Part shown: positions 55,366-64,000 of the stretch, in pieces
Position numbering within the stretch: the stretch's first letter is position 1
Layout: each line of letters begins with the position of its first letter
Assembly (NCBI GenBank): GCA_029779845.1
Contig: JAKOZT010000134.1
Location: 1 to 64,000 of the forward strand
Reading direction: 5' to 3'
Source: Pseudomonadota bacterium
GTDB lineage: Bacteria; Pseudomonadota; Gammaproteobacteria; Burkholderiales; Burkholderiaceae_C
Length of the DNA stretch: 64,000 bases
Translations under genes and position numbers: made by a program
The notes under the pieces: model-generated
What the model was told of the DNA's origin: nothing
Database searches by the model: none
The model's input: the letters and a program-made list of their open reading frames with translations, nothing else

Positions 55366-57915
55366 TCAGGCGCGCGTGACCTTCACGGCGCACTTCTTGA
55401 AGTCGGTCTCCTTCGAGATCGGGCAGGTCGCGTCCAGCGTCAGCTTGTTGACCAGCCGGCCCTCGTCGAAGAACGGGATGAACACCAGCCCGCGCGGCAC
55501 CTTGTTGCGGCCCTTGGTCTCGACGTTGGCGGTGATCTCGCCGCGCCGCGAGGCCAGCTTGACCTGCATGCCACGCTGGATGCCGCGCGCCTTGGCGTCG
55601 TCGGGGTGCATGAACACCACCGCCTCGGGCACCGCGCGGTGCAGCTCGCCGACGCGGCGCGTCATCGAGCCGGTGTGCCAGTGCTCCAGCACGCGGCCGG
55701 TGCACAGCCACAGGTCGTAGTCCTTGTCGGGGCTCTCGGCGGCGGGCTGGTAGGGCAGCGCGAAGATCACCGCCTTGCCGTCCTTGTGGCCGTAGAACTG
55801 CACGCCCGCGCCCTTCTTCACGTACGGGTCGTAGCCCTCGCGGAAGCGCCACAGCGTCTCCTTGCCGTCGACCACCGGCCAGCGCAGGCCGCGCACCTCG
55901 TGGTAGGCGTCGAAGGGCGCGAGGTCGTGGCCGTGGCCGCGGCCGAACTCGGCGTACTCCTCGAACAGGCCCTTGTGCAGGTAGAAGCCCAGCTCCTTGC
56001 TCTCGGCGTTGCTGTAGTCCTTGATGTACTTGGCGTTGACGCGGGTGAGGTCGGCCAGCGGGTACTTGTTGACCTTGCCGTTCCTGTAGAGCACGTCGAA
56101 GAGGGTCTTGCCCTTGTACTCGGGCTTCCTGGCGAGCAGCTCGGCCGGCCACACCTCCTCGACCTTGAAGCGCTTGCTGAACTCGACGTACTGCCACAGG
56201 TCGCTCTTCGCCTGGCCGGGCGCATTGACCTGCTGGCGCCAGAACTGCGTGCGGCGCTCGGCGTTGCCGAAGGCGCCTTCCTTCTCGACCCACATCGCCG
56301 AGGGCAGGATCAGGTCGGCGGCCATCGCGCTGACGGTCGGGTAGGCGTCGCTGACCACCACGAAGGTGGCCGGGTTGCGCCAGCCGGGCAGGATCTCGCC
56401 GTTGATGTTCGGCCCGGCCTGCATGTTGTTGGTCGTGCTGGTCCAGTAGCACTTGAGCTTGCCGTCCTTCAGCGCGCGGCTCTGCGCCACGGCGTGCAGG
56501 CCGATCTTGTCGGGCAGCGTGCCTTCGGGCAGCAGCCAGATCTCCTCGGTGTGCTTGCGGTGCTCGGGGTTGGTGACCACCATGTCGGCGGGCAGGCGGT
56601 GCGCGAAGGTGCCCACCTCGCGCGCGGTGCCGCAGGCGCTGGGCTGGCCGGTCAGCGAGAACGGGCTGTTGCCCGGCTGGCTGATCTTGCCGGTCAGCAG
56701 GTGGATGTTGTAGACCATGTTGTTGGCCCAGGTGCCGCGCGTGTGCTGGTTGAAGCCCATCGTCCACAGCGACATCACCTTGACCTTCGGGTCGGCGTAG
56801 AGCTTGGCCAGGTCCTCGAGCTGCTTGACCGGCACGCCGGAGAGCTTGCTGACCTTCTCGGCGGTGTACTCGCTGACGAACTTGGCGAACTCGTCGAAGC
56901 TGCTCGGCGTCGCGTCGTTCGGGTTGCCCTTGGGCTTGCCGTCGGCGCCCGGGTAGCCGTTGCTCTTGGCGTCCTTCTCCAGCGCGTGCGCCGGGCGCAG
57001 GCCGTAGCCGATGTCGTCGGCGCCCTTCTTGAAGTTGACATGCTTCTTGACGAAGTCCATGTCCACCTTCTTGTTGCTGATCAGGTAGTGCGCGATGTAG
57101 TTGAGGATCGCCAGATCCGTCTGCGGCGCGAAGATGATCGGCTGGTCGGCCAGGTCGAAGCTGCGGTGCTCGAAGGTCGACAGCACCGCCACCCTGACGT
57201 TCGGGTTCGACAGCCGCCGGTCGGTGATGCGGCTCCACAGCACCGGGTGCATCTCGGCCATGTTCGAGCCCCACAGCACGAAGGCGTCGGCCTGCTCGAT
57301 GTCGTCGTAGCAGCCCATCGGCTCGTCGATGCCGAAGGTGCGCATGAAGCCGGCCACCGCGCTGGCCATGCAGTGGCGCGCGTTCGGGTCGAGGTTGTTG
57401 GAGCGGAAGCCCGCCTTCCACAGCTTGGCCGCCGCGTAGCCCTCGAAGATCGTCCACTGCCCGGAGCCGAACATGCCCACGCCCGCCGGGCCGTCGCTCT
57501 TGAGCGCTTCCTTCCACTTCGCGGCCATCAGGTCGAAGGCCTCGTCCCAGCTCACCGCGACGAACTCGCCGTTCTTGTCGTACTTGCCGTCCTTCTTGCG
57601 CATCAGCGGCGTGGTCAGGCGATCCTTGCCGTACATGATCTTGGACAGGAAGTAGCCCTTGATGCAGTTCAGCCCGCGGTTGACCGGCGCGTCGGGATCG
57701 CCCTGCGTGGCGACGACGCGGCCGTCCTGCACGCCCACCATCACCGCGCAGCCGGTGCCGCAGAAGCGGCACGGCGCCTTGTCCCAGCGCACCGCGGCGT
57801 CGTTCGGCGCCGGCGCCGCGGCGGGCGCGCCGAGCGCGGTGATCGGGATGCCGGCCGCGGCGGCGCTGGCGGTCAGGGCCTGGGTCTTGAGGAAGTCACG
57901 GCGGGTCGGTTGCAT
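55366..57915 (-). CDS. napA: NapA periplasmic nitrate reductase, catalytic subunit
   Basis: NapA reduces nitrate to nitrite in the periplasm with a bis-MGD molybdenum centre. The 849 residues begin with the Tat signal [11 protein letters not shown], then the [4Fe-4S] site [13 protein letters not shown] with the fourth Cys in GLNCIKGYF. The molybdenum-ligand Cys is in [10 protein letters not shown], followed by [20 protein letters not shown] and the C-terminal MGD-binding domain ([15 protein letters not shown]). It uses bis-MGD, matching the nearby mobB. Confidence 0.98.
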   Translation of the reverse strand: MQPTRRDFLKTQALTASAAAAGIPITALGAPAAAPAPNDAAVRWDKAPCRFCGTGCAVMVGVQDGRVVATQGDPDAPVNRGLNCIKGYFLSKIMYGKDRLTTPLMRKKDGKYDKNGEFVAVSWDEAFDLMAAKWKEALKSDGPAGVGMFGSGQWTIFEGYAAAKLWKAGFRSNNLDPNARHCMASAVAGFMRTFGIDEPMGCYDDIEQADAFVLWGSNMAEMHPVLWSRITDRRLSNPNVRVAVLSTFEHRSFDLADQPIIFAPQTDLAILNYIAHYLISNKKVDMDFVKKHVNFKKGADDIGYGLRPAHALEKDAKSNGYPGADGKPKGNPNDATPSSFDEFAKFVSEYTAEKVSKLSGVPVKQLEDLAKLYADPKVKVMSLWTMGFNQHTRGTWANNMVYNIHLLTGKISQPGNSPFSLTGQPSACGTAREVGTFAHRLPADMVVTNPEHRKHTEEIWLLPEGTLPDKIGLHAVAQSRALKDGKLKCYWTSTTNNMQAGPNINGEILPGWRNPATFVVVSDAYPTVSAMAADLILPSAMWVEKEGAFGNAERRTQFWRQQVNAPGQAKSDLWQYVEFSKRFKVEEVWPAELLARKPEYKGKTLFDVLYRNGKVNKYPLADLTRVNAKYIKDYSNAESKELGFYLHKGLFEEYAEFGRGHGHDLAPFDAYHEVRGLRWPVVDGKETLWRFREGYDPYVKKGAGVQFYGHKDGKAVIFALPYQPAAESPDKDYDLWLCTGRVLEHWHTGSMTRRVGELHRAVPEAVVFMHPDDAKARGIQRGMQVKLASRRGEITANVETKGRNKVPRGLVFIPFFDEGRLVNKLTLDATCPISKETDFKKCAVKVTRA

Positions 57916-58009
57916 CTGGCGTTCTCCATGCGGCGCAGGCAGCGCCGGTTCGGTTCTCTTTGTCTGTCGAGATCCTGTTCCGGGATCAGGGTCTTGTCCT
58001 TGAAGCGGT

Positions 58010-58348
58010 TCAAGATCCGCCGGACTTGGTGTTGCTTGCCCACTCCTTCAGGCTGCCGCGCCAGGCGCGGTAGTCCTCCACCGCGCCGGAGCCGGCGGGC
58101 GGCGCATCGGGGCCGGAGTATTCGTAGACCAGCGAGGTGCCCAGCACCTCGGGCCACAGCGCGATCGCGGCGAGCGTCGCAGCAGCGCTGTGCACGACGC
58201 CCTCGACCTCGGCGTCTTCGAGCACCATCACCAGCCGGCCGTCGCCGGGGTTGAGCGCGACGTCCACGCCCGGCAGCGCGGCGGCGCGCGGCAGCACCGC
58301 ATCGAGATGCTGCGGGCGGACCCGCACGACTGCGCCGAGAATGCTCAC
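58010..58348 (-). CDS. napD: NapD chaperone for NapA
   Basis: NapD binds the NapA Tat signal and guides cofactor loading. The 112-residue protein starts [20 protein letters not shown] with a ferredoxin-like fold and continues [17 protein letters not shown]. The GTG start (58346-58348) has AGGAG 6 nt upstream. The C-terminal part (about 80-112) is longer than usual for NapD. It is the first gene of napDAGHBC; napE is absent. Confidence 0.9.
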   Translation of the reverse strand: MSILGAVVRVRPQHLDAVLPRAAALPGVDVALNPGDGRLVMVLEDAEVEGVVHSAAATLAAIALWPEVLGTSLVYEYSGPDAPPAGSGAVEDYRAWRGSLKEWASNTKSGGS

Positions 58349-58405
58349 CCACGACTCCTGTTTGGAAACGAGGCCGCACTGTGCGTGCGCCACAGCGGGT
58401 CGCGA

Positions 58406-58419
58406 TTGAGCACCATCAA
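58406..58419. promoter_or_regulatory. FNR/DNR-type box TTGAGCACCATCAA between napD and napF
   Basis: The site matches TTGAT-N4-ATCAA at 9 of 10 positions and is in the 101-nt gap between divergent napD and napF, 57 and 30 nt from their starts. It could set anaerobic expression of one or both directions. Confidence 0.72.
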
Positions 58420-58449
58420 ACGACATACCCCGAGGAGTTCCCGCCCAAG

Positions 58450-58944
58450 ATGGATCCGCGCCGAAGGTCGTTTCTTCGCGGCAAGCTCGCGGACGTCGGC
58501 GCGCGGGAAGTCCCCCCGCCGCCGCGCCCGCCCTGGTCGCTGCACCCCGACGCGCAGTTCACGTCGCGCTGCACGCGCTGCGGCGACTGCGTACGCGGCT
58601 GCCCGCGCGGCGTGCTGCACGCCCGCGGCGGCGGCTATCCGCAGATCCGCTTCGACGCGGCAGGCTGCAGCCTGTGCGGCGAGTGCGCGAGTGCCTGCCA
58701 AAGCGGCGCGATCGACCGCGCGACGATGGCGCAGGCCTTCGAGTGGCGCGTCGACATCGGCGCGGCCTGCCTGAACCGGCGCGGCGTCGAGTGCCGCGTC
58801 TGCGGCGATGCCTGCGAGGCGCGCGCGCTGCGCTTCGTGCCCGCGCGCGGCGGCATCGCGCAATTGCGCGTCGACACCGAGGCCTGCACCGGCTGCGGCG
58901 AGTGTGTCAGCGTCTGCCCGGTGGCGGTGATCAGCCTGCGCTGA
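58450..58944 (+). CDS. napF: NapF-like ferredoxin
   Basis: NapF is a cytoplasmic iron-sulfur protein that interacts with NapA before export. The 164 residues start DPRRRSFLRGKLAD and hold CTRCGDCVRGCP, CSLCGECASACQ, a looser Cys group (CLNRRGVECRVCGDAC) and CTGCGECVSVCP. It is transcribed away from the nap operon, whereas in most species napF is its first gene. The 3' end overlaps the histidine kinase by 14 nt, convergently. Confidence 0.92.
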   Translation: MDPRRRSFLRGKLADVGAREVPPPPRPPWSLHPDAQFTSRCTRCGDCVRGCPRGVLHARGGGYPQIRFDAAGCSLCGECASACQSGAIDRATMAQAFEWRVDIGAACLNRRGVECRVCGDACEARALRFVPARGGIAQLRVDTEACTGCGECVSVCPVAVISLR

Positions 58945-60253
58945 GCGTGTCGACCGCCGGCGGCCACCAGCGCATCACCACGCGCAGGCCCGGCGCGGCG
59001 TTGGCGATGCGCAGCTCGCCGCCATGCGCCTGCGCGACCAGCCGGCACAGGTAGAGCCCGAGGCCGACGCCGCCGGCGCCGCGCGTGCGCGCGCTGTCGG
59101 CGCGGAAGAACGGCTCGGCCAGCTGCGGCAGCTGTTCGTCGGCGACGCCGGGGCCGTGGTCGCGCACGCCGAGTTCGAGCCCGCCGTCGGCGCCGCGCGC
59201 GAGGAACACCTCCGGCGGCTCGGCCGACGCGGGGCTGTGGCGCAGCGCGTTGGCGATCAGGTTGCGCAGCAGCAGGCGCAGCCGGGCCGGATCGGCGTGC
59301 ACGCGGCCGGCCTCGTCGTCCAGATCGAGCCGCAGCGCGCGCGCCGCGAAGCCGTTGCTTGCGGCCACCTCGCGCACCAGCGCCGCCACGTCGACACGCT
59401 CGGTCTGCAAGGCGGCGTGGCCGGCGGCGAGGCGCTCGCTTTCGAGCAGGTCGGTGATCAGGTCGCGCATCTCGCCGAGGTCGCGCAGCAGCGCGTCGCG
59501 GTGCTCGCCCTCGCCCACCAGCTCGGCGTTCAGGCGCGCGCGCGTCAGCGGGCTGCGCAGCTCGTGGCTGATCGCCAGCAGCAGCGCGCGCTTGGCGTCG
59601 AGCATGCCGCGCAGGCTGGCGGCCATGCGGTTGATGCGTTCGGCCAGGTCGCCCAGCTCGTCATCGTGCCGGCTCGCGATGGGCTGCGCGAACTCGCCGC
59701 GGCCGAAGCGCGCCACGCCGGCGCCGATCGCCTCCAGCGGCTTCAACAGATGGCGCACGTAGGCATAGGCCAGCGCGGTGAGCAGCAGCAGCGCGGCGAG
59801 CGTGAACCAGCCGAACAGGCGCGGCTGCGCCTGCGGCGGCGGGGCGGCCAGGCCGAAGGCGATGCGGTGGCCGTCGGCGCTGTGGCGCACCAGGCTCCAT
59901 TGCGAGGGGCCGAAGCGGTGTTCGTGCGCTGAAGCCTCCTCGTCGTGCGGATGCGAGTCGTAGTGCAGCAACGGGCCGTCGATGCGAATCGTCACCGGCA
60001 GCCGCGCGGCGATCGCAGCGGCGCGGACGGCGTCGGGCGGCGCGCCGATCTCGGCCACCAGCCGGTCGGCGTAGTCGGCCACGATGGGCTGCACCCAGCC
60101 CTGCCAGCCGGCGCGCAGCGCGCGCTGCGTGCCGAACATGAACACGCCCGAGGTCGCCAGCGCGAGCAGCAGGAACAGCGTGACCAGGCGCCACTTCAGC
60201 GAATGGCGCCAGCGCCGCCGCGCTTCCTTCCAACGGCCGTGGCGGCGCTTCAT
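58931..60253 (-). CDS. Sensor histidine kinase
   Basis: The 440-residue kinase has a transmembrane helix (about 20-45: LVTLFLLLALATSGVFMFG), a periplasmic sensor (about 45-150) with a His-rich patch HDEEASAHEHRFG, a second helix (about 155-178), a HAMP domain, the H-box AISHELRSPLTRARLN, N-box NLIANALRHSP and G-boxes DHGPGV and GVGLGLYL. It pairs with the adjacent OmpR-type regulator, and the Spy-like gene suggests an envelope-stress (Cpx-like) role. The start may be the ATG at 60251-60253 or at 60293-60295. Confidence 0.9.
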   Translation of the reverse strand: MKRRHGRWKEARRRWRHSLKWRLVTLFLLLALATSGVFMFGTQRALRAGWQGWVQPIVADYADRLVAEIGAPPDAVRAAAIAARLPVTIRIDGPLLHYDSHPHDEEASAHEHRFGPSQWSLVRHSADGHRIAFGLAAPPPQAQPRLFGWFTLAALLLLTALAYAYVRHLLKPLEAIGAGVARFGRGEFAQPIASRHDDELGDLAERINRMAASLRGMLDAKRALLLAISHELRSPLTRARLNAELVGEGEHRDALLRDLGEMRDLITDLLESERLAAGHAALQTERVDVAALVREVAASNGFAARALRLDLDDEAGRVHADPARLRLLLRNLIANALRHSPASAEPPEVFLARGADGGLELGVRDHGPGVADEQLPQLAEPFFRADSARTRGAGGVGLGLYLCRLVAQAHGGELRIANAAPGLRVVMRWWPPAVDTLSAG

Positions 60254-60338
60254 GAGGCGGGCCGAGCGCCGGGCCGCTCCCAAGCCGGCCCGCATCCCCG
60301 CGGGGGATCGGCCGACGTACCCGGCGGCCGAGGGGCAG

Positions 60339-61028
60339 TCATAAACGTACTCCGGCGAAGGTGTAGCCGGCGTTGCGCAGCGTCTTGATGCAGTGCAGCG
60401 GCTCGAGCTTGCGGCGCAGCCGGCTGACCAGGATGTCGACCGCGCGGGTGTGGATGTCTTCGGCGGCCTGGCCGCGCAGCCGCTCGAGGATGTCGTCGCG
60501 GTGGAACACCTTGTTCGGCGTGCCGGCCAGCAGCGCGAGCAATTCGAACTCGGTGCCGGTCAGCTCGACGGCCTCGCCGCGGCGCTCGACGCTGCGCCGG
60601 TCGAGGTCGATCACCAGGCCGTCGAAACGCCAGACACGCGATGCCGATGCGGGTGCGTGCGCTGCCGGCACCGCGCGCCGCAGCACCGTCTGCAAGCGCG
60701 CCAGCAGCTCGCGCGGCTCGAAGGGCTTGGGCAGGTAGTCGTCGGCGCCGAGCTCGAGGCCGACCACGCGGTCCATCACGTCGCCGCGCGCGGTCAGCAT
60801 CACGATCGGCAGCGTGCTCTCCTTGCGGATCGTGCGGCACAGCTCGAAGCCATCCATCTCGGGCAGCATCACGTCGAGGATCGCCGCGTCGAAACCGCCG
60901 CCGCGCAGCAGCGCCAGCCCTTCGCTCGGCCGCGTCGCATGCACCAGCTCGAAGCCCGAGCGCGCCAGGTAGGCGCGCAGCGGCGGCCCGAGGGCTTCGT
61001 CGTCATCGATCAGCAGCAGGCGCGGCAT
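60339..61028 (-). CDS. OmpR-family response regulator
   Basis: The 229-residue regulator has a receiver domain (about 1-115: LLLIDDDEALGPPL, phospho-Asp in AAILDVMLPEMDG, Lys in YLPKPF) and an OmpR winged-helix output (about 130-229: LTGTEFELLALLAGTPNKVF, RAVDILVSRLRRKLEP). It is between a Spy/CpxP-like gene and its kinase, the order of CpxP-CpxR-CpxA. It may bind direct repeats such as that at 47.27 kb, but this is only a guess. Confidence 0.93.
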   Translation of the reverse strand: MPRLLLIDDDEALGPPLRAYLARSGFELVHATRPSEGLALLRGGGFDAAILDVMLPEMDGFELCRTIRKESTLPIVMLTARGDVMDRVVGLELGADDYLPKPFEPRELLARLQTVLRRAVPAAHAPASASRVWRFDGLVIDLDRRSVERRGEAVELTGTEFELLALLAGTPNKVFHRDDILERLRGQAAEDIHTRAVDILVSRLRRKLEPLHCIKTLRNAGYTFAGVRL

Positions 61029-61049
61029 CCAGCGATCTTCGCACCAGCT

Positions 61050-61523
61050 TCAACCGCGCCAGCCATGCCGCCCCCGGCGGTTCATGAACTCGCGCACCTT
61101 GGCCTGCTGCTCGGGCCGCAGGCTGTCGTAGAAGTCGCCGAAGGCGGCGATCAGCTCGGGGCTCTTGTCGTTGATCGCGGTGGTCTTGGGATCGACCAGC
61201 GCCTTGGCCTTGGCGCGGTCGAAGGTGCTGCCAGCCACCAGCGACTGCATTTCCTCGCGCGGGTTGCCGCCGGCCACCAGCGCATTGCGCTGCTCGCGCA
61301 GCTTGTCGGCCACGACGCCGAGCCTGGCCTTCTGCGCTTCGTCGAGGTCGAGCCGGCTGCCGACGCGCTCGACCAGCCGCGCCTTCATCTTCGCCGCGTC
61401 TTCTTCGCTCATCGCCTGCCAGCCCATGCCGGGGTGCATGCGGTGCGAGCAGGCGGCCAGGCCGCCGAACAGCACGCTGGCGCCGAACACGCCGATCAGG
61501 GTGCGCTTGATCCATCGCTTCAT
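61050..61523 (-). CDS. Spy/CpxP-family periplasmic protein
   Basis: Spy/CpxP proteins are periplasmic chaperones and feed back on Cpx-type kinases. The 157 residues have a lipoprotein-like signal (FGGLAACS) and two LTxxQ-type repeats, LDLDEAQKARL and LRPEQQAKVREF, in a helical body. GGAG lies 7 nt before the ATG. It heads the three-gene operon; the leader holds the hairpin GCGAGCG/CGCTCGC (61559-61575). The gap from here to rpe (61524-61709) has no other recognisable feature. Confidence 0.85.
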   Translation of the reverse strand: MKRWIKRTLIGVFGASVLFGGLAACSHRMHPGMGWQAMSEEDAAKMKARLVERVGSRLDLDEAQKARLGVVADKLREQRNALVAGGNPREEMQSLVAGSTFDRAKAKALVDPKTTAINDKSPELIAAFGDFYDSLRPEQQAKVREFMNRRGRHGWRG

Positions 61524-61709
61524 CTCAGTGCTCCGTCGTTGAGGGATGAAGCGATGGTGCGAGCGGCGCGCTCGCGTGTCCTTTCGGCGCGGTATCGCCG
61601 CGTAACGTTTTTTGTCGTCACTCGCCGCCGGGGCCCGGCGGCGCGGCGGCGGGTCCGGCGCTCATGGGCGACATTCTGGGCCGCCGTGCCGGCCGCGCCG
61701 GCCTCAGGG

Positions 61710-62390
61710 TCAGCGCGCCAGCCGCGCTCGCATCGCGGCGATCACCGCCTTGTAGTCGCGCTGGCCGAAGATCGCGCTGCCGGCCACGAAGGTGTCGGCG
61801 CCGGCATCGGCCACCGCGCGGATGTTGTCGACCTTGATGCCGCCGTCGACCTCGAGGCGGATGTCGCGCCCGCTCGCGTCGATGAGCTTGCGCGCGCGCT
61901 CGATCTTCTTCAGCGCCGCCGGAATGAAGCTCTGCCCGCCGAAGCCCGGGTTGACGCTCATGATCAGCACCAGATCGACCTTGTCGATCACCCACTCCAG
62001 CGCGTCCAGCGGCGTGGCGGGGTTGAAGACGAGGCCGGCCTGGCAGCCTTCGGCCTTGATCAGCTGCAGCGTGCGGTCGACGTGCGCGCTCGCCTCGGGG
62101 TGGAAGCTGACCAGGTCGGCGCCGGCCTTCGCGAAGGCCTGCGCCAGCGCGTCGACCGGCTGCACCATCAGGTGCACGTCGATCGGCGCCTTGGCGCCGT
62201 CGGGCGTCACCGCGTGCTTGCGCAGCGCCTCGCAGACCATCGGGCCGAAGGTCAGGTTGGGCACGTAATGGTTGTCCATCACGTCGAAGTGGATCCAGTC
62301 GGCGCCGGCCGCGAGCACGTTGCGCACCTCTTCGCCGAGGCGGGCGAAGTCGGCGGAGAGGATGCTCGGTGCGATGCGGTAAGTGCTCAT
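61710..62390 (-). CDS. rpe: Ribulose-phosphate 3-epimerase
   Basis: Rpe interconverts ribulose 5-phosphate and xylulose 5-phosphate. The 226-residue TIM barrel shows [64 protein letters not shown] and LEVDGGIK. The ATG (62388-62390) has no ribosome site and lies 7 nt after a TAGAAT -10-like element in a palindrome shared with apaG. In relatives, as I recall, gph follows directly; here a Spy/two-component operon does. Confidence 0.96.
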   Translation of the reverse strand: MSTYRIAPSILSADFARLGEEVRNVLAAGADWIHFDVMDNHYVPNLTFGPMVCEALRKHAVTPDGAKAPIDVHLMVQPVDALAQAFAKAGADLVSFHPEASAHVDRTLQLIKAEGCQAGLVFNPATPLDALEWVIDKVDLVLIMSVNPGFGGQSFIPAALKKIERARKLIDASGRDIRLEVDGGIKVDNIRAVADAGADTFVAGSAIFGQRDYKAVIAAMRARLAR

Positions 62391-62397
62391 GGAAAGA

Positions 62398-62419
62398 ATT
62401 CTAGGTGCGCTCCTAGAAT
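62398..62419. promoter_or_regulatory. Palindromic divergent promoter of rpe and apaG
   Basis: ATTCTAGG (62398-62405) and CCTAGAAT (62412-62419) are perfect 8-bp arms around TGCGCT. Each arm carries TAGAAT (5 of 6 to TATAAT), one on each strand, and each hexamer ends exactly 7 nt before a start codon (rpe 62390, apaG 62427). Both mRNAs would be leaderless. Upstream -35 regions are poor. Confidence 0.55.
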
Positions 62420-62426
62420 CGCCGTC

Positions 62427-62801
62427 ATGGCCCGGCCCGAGCTCACCAACACCGTCGTCGTGCGTCCGCTGCCCGAGCAGTCGGACCCGGCCGCAGGCCA
62501 GCACGCCTTCGCCTACACGATCACGATCCGCAACACCGGCGACATCGCCGCGCAGCTGATCGCGCGCCACTGGATCATCACCGACGCCGAGGGCCGCACC
62601 GAGGAAGTGCGCGGCCTCGCGGTGGTGGGCCACCAGCCGCTGCTGCAGCCCGGCGAGCGCTTCGAGTACACCAGCTGGACGCGCATCCCCACGCCGCACG
62701 GCAGCATGCGCGGCACCTTCTTCTGCATGACGGAAGACGCGCGGCCCTTCGACGCCCCGGTGCCGGAGTTCGCGCTGGCCGCCGCGGCGACACTGCATTG
62801 A
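62427..62801 (+). CDS. apaG: ApaG protein
   Basis: ApaG is a small FnIII-like protein linked to magnesium/cobalt handling and Ap4A levels, with uncertain biochemistry. The 124 residues show [18 protein letters not shown], the [20 protein letters not shown] block, GVGEQP-like [19 protein letters not shown] and [10 protein letters not shown]. The ATG lacks a ribosome site and follows a -10-like TAGAAT by 7 nt. Its stop overlaps the TTG start of the next gene. Confidence 0.94.
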   Translation: MARPELTNTVVVRPLPEQSDPAAGQHAFAYTITIRNTGDIAAQLIARHWIITDAEGRTEEVRGLAVVGHQPLLQPGERFEYTSWTRIPTPHGSMRGTFFCMTEDARPFDAPVPEFALAAAATLH

Positions 62802-64000
62802 GCGCCGGCGCCGCGATCGCCGGCCGCGCCCGCGCCGCCGGCTGGGACCTGACCGCGCTGCTCAACGCCGCCGATCCGAAAGCCTCGCTGGCCGAGCGCC
62901 AGCTCTGGCTGGTGCGCCTGATGGAGTGGCTGCGCCGCGCGCCGCTGGAAGGCGAGGCCGAGCGCGCCACGCCGCTGCCGGTGCTGCGCCTGAAGCACCT
63001 GCTCAACGTGCTGCAGCGCCACGACGAGCACCGCCTCGCGGTCGGCGCGCTGCTGGCGCGCTTCTGGCGCGAGGTCGACACCGTCGCGCTGCTGGCCGAC
63101 TTCGGCTTCGCGCCGCGCACCAACTTCTTCGGCGAGCTGGGCCAGCGCCTGCGCTTGCGCCTCTTGCCGATCACGCCCGAGACGCAGGACCTGGGCGAAC
63201 TGTTCGCGCTGCTGTTCCCGAGCGAGCGCGACGCGCAGTGGCTGGCCGCGATCGACGACGACACGCTGGCGCGCCTCGTCGACGCGCTGGCGCCGCTGGC
63301 CGCGCAGGCCGGCGACTGGCGCGAACCGCTGGTCGAGGGCATCGCCTACCTCGCCGCGGCAGTGCGCGCCTCGGGCCACTCGGGCGCCTTGCGCCAGCGC
63401 ATGAGCGCCGAGCTGCTCGCCGACGACCCGTTCCGCCAGCTCGCCAGCAGCGCCGAGCGGCTAGGCGGGCACACGCGCTCGGGCAACGACGCAGCCTTGC
63501 TGCAGGAAGCGCAGTACCTGCGCGCGCTGCTCGACGCCTGCCGGCGCGCCGCGGCCAGCGTGCGCGCGCACCTGGAGCAGTACGGCGTGTCGGTCGGCAT
63601 CGTCTTCGAGACCGACCAGCTGCGCGCGCGCTGCGAGCGCATCGAGGCGCTGCTGAACACGCTGCTCGCACCGCAGCCGGCGCGCGAGCTGCTGCGCCTG
63701 ATCGCCGACCTGGCGCAGCAGGCGCAGGCGCGGCGCGGCATCCGCAGCCTGTTCGCGCGCCACTACTCGCTGCTGGCGCGCAAGGTGGCCGAGCGCAGCG
63801 CCGAGACCGGCGAGCACTACATCACGCGCGACCGCGCCGAGTACCGCGCGATGCTGCGCGCCGCGGCCGGCGGCGGCGCGGTGATCGTGCTCACCACCTT
63901 CATCAAGTTCGGCATCGGCGCGCTCGCCCTGGCGGCGTTCTGGTCCGGCTTCGCGGCCGGCATCAACTACGCGGCGAGCTTCGTGCTGATCCATCTGATG
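62798..64000 (+). CDS. Gcr-type site-specific recombinase family membrane protein, N-terminal part
   Basis: An open frame of 401 codons runs off the window from a TTG (62798-62800) that overlaps the apaG stop. It reads [111 protein letters not shown] and then a first hydrophobic segment ([20 protein letters not shown]). This pattern is that of the proteins named site-specific recombinase (Gcr family) in betaproteobacteria, which are polytopic membrane proteins despite their name. The 3' end is missing. Confidence 0.8.
   Translation, partial: MSAGAAIAGRARAAGWDLTALLNAADPKASLAERQLWLVRLMEWLRRAPLEGEAERATPLPVLRLKHLLNVLQRHDEHRLAVGALLARFWREVDTVALLADFGFAPRTNFFGELGQRLRLRLLPITPETQDLGELFALLFPSERDAQWLAAIDDDTLARLVDALAPLAAQAGDWREPLVEGIAYLAAAVRASGHSGALRQRMSAELLADDPFRQLASSAERLGGHTRSGNDAALLQEAQYLRALLDACRRAAASVRAHLEQYGVSVGIVFETDQLRARCERIEALLNTLLAPQPARELLRLIADLAQQAQARRGIRSLFARHYSLLARKVAERSAETGEHYITRDRAEYRAMLRAAAGGGAVIVLTTFIKFGIGALALAAFWSGFAAGINYAASFVLIHLM

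Noticed and set aside
62798..64000. Phage or integron integrase at the window end
   Set aside because: The protein lacks tyrosine or serine recombinase motifs and becomes a multi-pass membrane protein; the recombinase name is historical. No att repeats are seen.

Overview
The window looks like a chromosomal segment of a high-GC betaproteobacterium, most likely Burkholderiales near Rubrivivax, Methylibium or Leptothrix. This rests on the tRNA-Tyr/Gly/Thr-tuf block, the trpC-ung junction, an 84-residue IF-1, the apaG/rpe/gph/trp gene set, a periplasmic nitrate reductase operon, class II ribonucleotide reductase and very strong GC3 bias. The species placement is inference; no 16S rRNA is present.

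Region 1 (1-12 kb, mostly minus strand): the start of tuf, three tRNAs, ung, and a rearranged tryptophan operon. trpE (7.6-9.1 kb) is separated from trpG-ltaE-trpD-trpC (1.5-4.9 kb) by a three-gene accessory insert: an AbiEi/AbiEii-type toxin-antitoxin pair and a DUF3883 nuclease-like gene. Both halves of the trp operon are preceded by a short, apparently leaderless leader-peptide ORF with two Trp codons in a W-x-W arrangement, so each half probably has its own attenuator. A CHI-like gene, gph and argG follow.

Region 2 (12-21 kb): a PAS-PAS-PAS-GGDEF protein; a GntR-regulated catabolic operon (Fe(II)/2OG dioxygenase, SAF-domain dehydrogenase, D-aminoacylase-type amidohydrolase); a Fur-boxed TonB-dependent siderophore receptor.

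Region 3 (21.1-38.2 kb): the most unusual part, seventeen tightly packed or overlapping plus-strand genes. The first half encodes extracytoplasmic redox and outer-membrane proteins: ApbE flavin transferase, an HzsA-like triheme lipoprotein, a CX4CH lipoprotein, two beta-barrels, TlpA, DUF4266 and DUF3570. The second half encodes a proton-motive-force transducer with a periplasmic TPR scaffold: three TPR proteins, ExbB/TolQ, two ExbD/TolR and an AgmX/TonB-like protein. The second half resembles the core of the Myxococcus Agl-Glt machine. One ExbD has Asn where the proton-carrying Asp should be. I propose an uncharacterised energised envelope-spanning redox system.

Region 4 (38.2-52 kb): YbaN, phospholipase A1, an MFS transporter, IF-1, a MarR/siderophore-interacting protein divergon, NrdJ split by a 374-residue intein placed directly before the radical cysteine, a zinc-binding chemoreceptor, NnrS and nitronate monooxygenase.

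Region 5 (52-64 kb): mobB, napDAGHBC with a divergent napF, two FNR/DNR-type boxes, a Spy/two-component operon, rpe and apaG firing from a shared palindrome, and the start of a Gcr-type recombinase. apaG-rpe and gph-trp, usually adjacent in relatives as I recall, lie 51 kb apart here.
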